A stretch of DNA of 64,000 nucleotides, from positions 746,501 to 810,500 of the forward strand of contig OU015566.1 in the NCBI GenBank assembly GCA_907165135.1. Direction: 5' to 3'. The DNA comes from Oikopleura dioica (Eukaryota; Chordata; Appendicularia; Copelata; Oikopleuridae). How positions within the stretch are numbered: position 1 is the first letter of the stretch; every line of letters begins with the position of its first letter. The notes below the pieces were generated by a model. It saw only the letters and a program-made list of their open reading frames with translations, was not told where the DNA came from and did no database searches. A program made the translations under genes and the position numbers. Below, one piece after another: positions 63,901-64,000 of the stretch.

Positions 63901-64000
63901 TACAAAGCATGCAATCGATCAGAAAAGTTCTGAATTGTCAGTTTCCATTTGTAAGCTTTTTCTCCTTGATTATGATTCATATGATATTTTAAGCTGTGAC
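60916..64000 (+). CDS. Divergent protein-kinase-like gene 2 (3' end beyond the window)
   Basis: Exons 60916-62065, 62126-62537, 63415-63950 and 63994 onward join in frame; at least 700 aa. The N-terminal ~330 aa are not recognised (MLDIESILERFTRKTHLLEE; acidic and mixed alpha/beta pattern). The kinase domain is better preserved than in gene 1: LIDRGGEGLVMEMEVDG (glycine loop), YAAKAHLFD (catalytic Lys), VQTDLKASNMFV (QTD in place of HRD, Asp/Lys/Asn kept), IGDFGLVIG (DFG), LLSGTPGF (P+1). The 877-bp intron after LGYR contains nested MITEs. A different N-terminus, starting upstream of 60916, is possible. Active-kinase residues are present apart from the HRD histidine/arginine. Confidence 0.82.
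62618..63366. mobile_element. MITE (GTGTCTGGAA..CGAC family) split by a nested MITE
   Basis: The outer copy starts TGGTGTCTGGAATCGACG and ends TTTTTTCGGTTCAATACACC; its internal CTGATTGACAG and CTTCTGATTGGTTAAAAAC match the copies at 5.0 and 46.5 kb. It lies in a kinase-gene intron. Confidence 0.7.
62655..63251. mobile_element. ~597-bp nested MITE with ~12-bp target duplication
   Basis: CTACGTGGACGG is present at 62643-62654 and 63252-63263. TIRs share GCGGTC.CCTGGGTTTTCAA then ACCCAGAGTCGCAAAA. Several more CCTGGGTT...AACCCAGG hairpins lie inside. No transposase. It splits the MITE at 62618-63366, giving a relative age order. Confidence 0.75.

Overview
The window is animal nuclear DNA: AT-rich, intron-bearing and gene-dense where it is not filled with mobile elements. 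Spliced models that close in frame across every junction have introns mostly 38-60 bp long, ending in TTTCAG/TTTTAG. Genes sit 40-140 bp apart when convergent and about 300-550 bp when divergent. Motile-cilium genes (an axonemal dynein intermediate chain, a sperm-tail PG-rich repeat protein) argue against nematodes. Tiny introns, several GA-AG and GC-AG introns, operon-like packing and TTAGGG-type telomeric motifs fit a larvacean (appendicularian) tunicate such as Oikopleura or a relative. That assignment is inference; no marker gene is present.

Layout. 1-6.9 kb is gene-poor and made of inverted-repeat elements. 6.9-8.0 kb holds an APH-type phosphotransferase (minus). 8.2-21 kb is a duplicated two-gene cassette: the distal copy (19.1-20.8 kb) is intact, while the proximal copy has been destroyed by nested elements, including a 3 kb pair of foldbacks built from GACTAGGTTCGTG repeats, a palindromic element, and a 1.7 kb LTR element inside that. 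21.3-32 kb is a real gene cluster: a PDZ protein, a glycine-zipper/PPPY protein, a dynein intermediate chain, a CUB-domain membrane protein with a truncated paralogue, and an SLC16-like transporter. 33.2-35.7 kb is an operon-like run of four small genes. 35.8-43.7 kb carries a mucin-like protein, two tandem paralogous membrane proteins, a long Thr/Glu/Pro/Ser-repeat protein and fragments. 44.5-45.7 kb is a foldback carrying a 56-bp minisatellite. 47-57 kb holds a small secreted peptide, an SLC5 transporter, an adenylate-forming ligase, the sperm-tail protein and two small unknowns. 57.1-64 kb has two related, divergent protein-kinase-like genes separated by a SINE and MITEs; the second runs off the end.

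The strongest theme is coding sequence interrupted by mobile elements that have kept their target-site duplications. The dynein intermediate chain has an 823-bp palindromic element with an 8-bp duplication inside a coding exon. The first kinase has a 1 kb hairpin element inside its kinase domain. The proximal cassette gene carries at least three separate insertions. Removing the element restores the reading frame exactly in the first two cases, so the insertions look recent, heterozygous, or somehow tolerated at RNA level. A second theme is a foldback architecture in which the arms are built from short tandem repeats of unrelated sequence.

All exon coordinates were derived by hand from splice sites and phase. 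Models whose total length is a multiple of three across all junctions are the most reliable; uncertain joints are stated in each entry.
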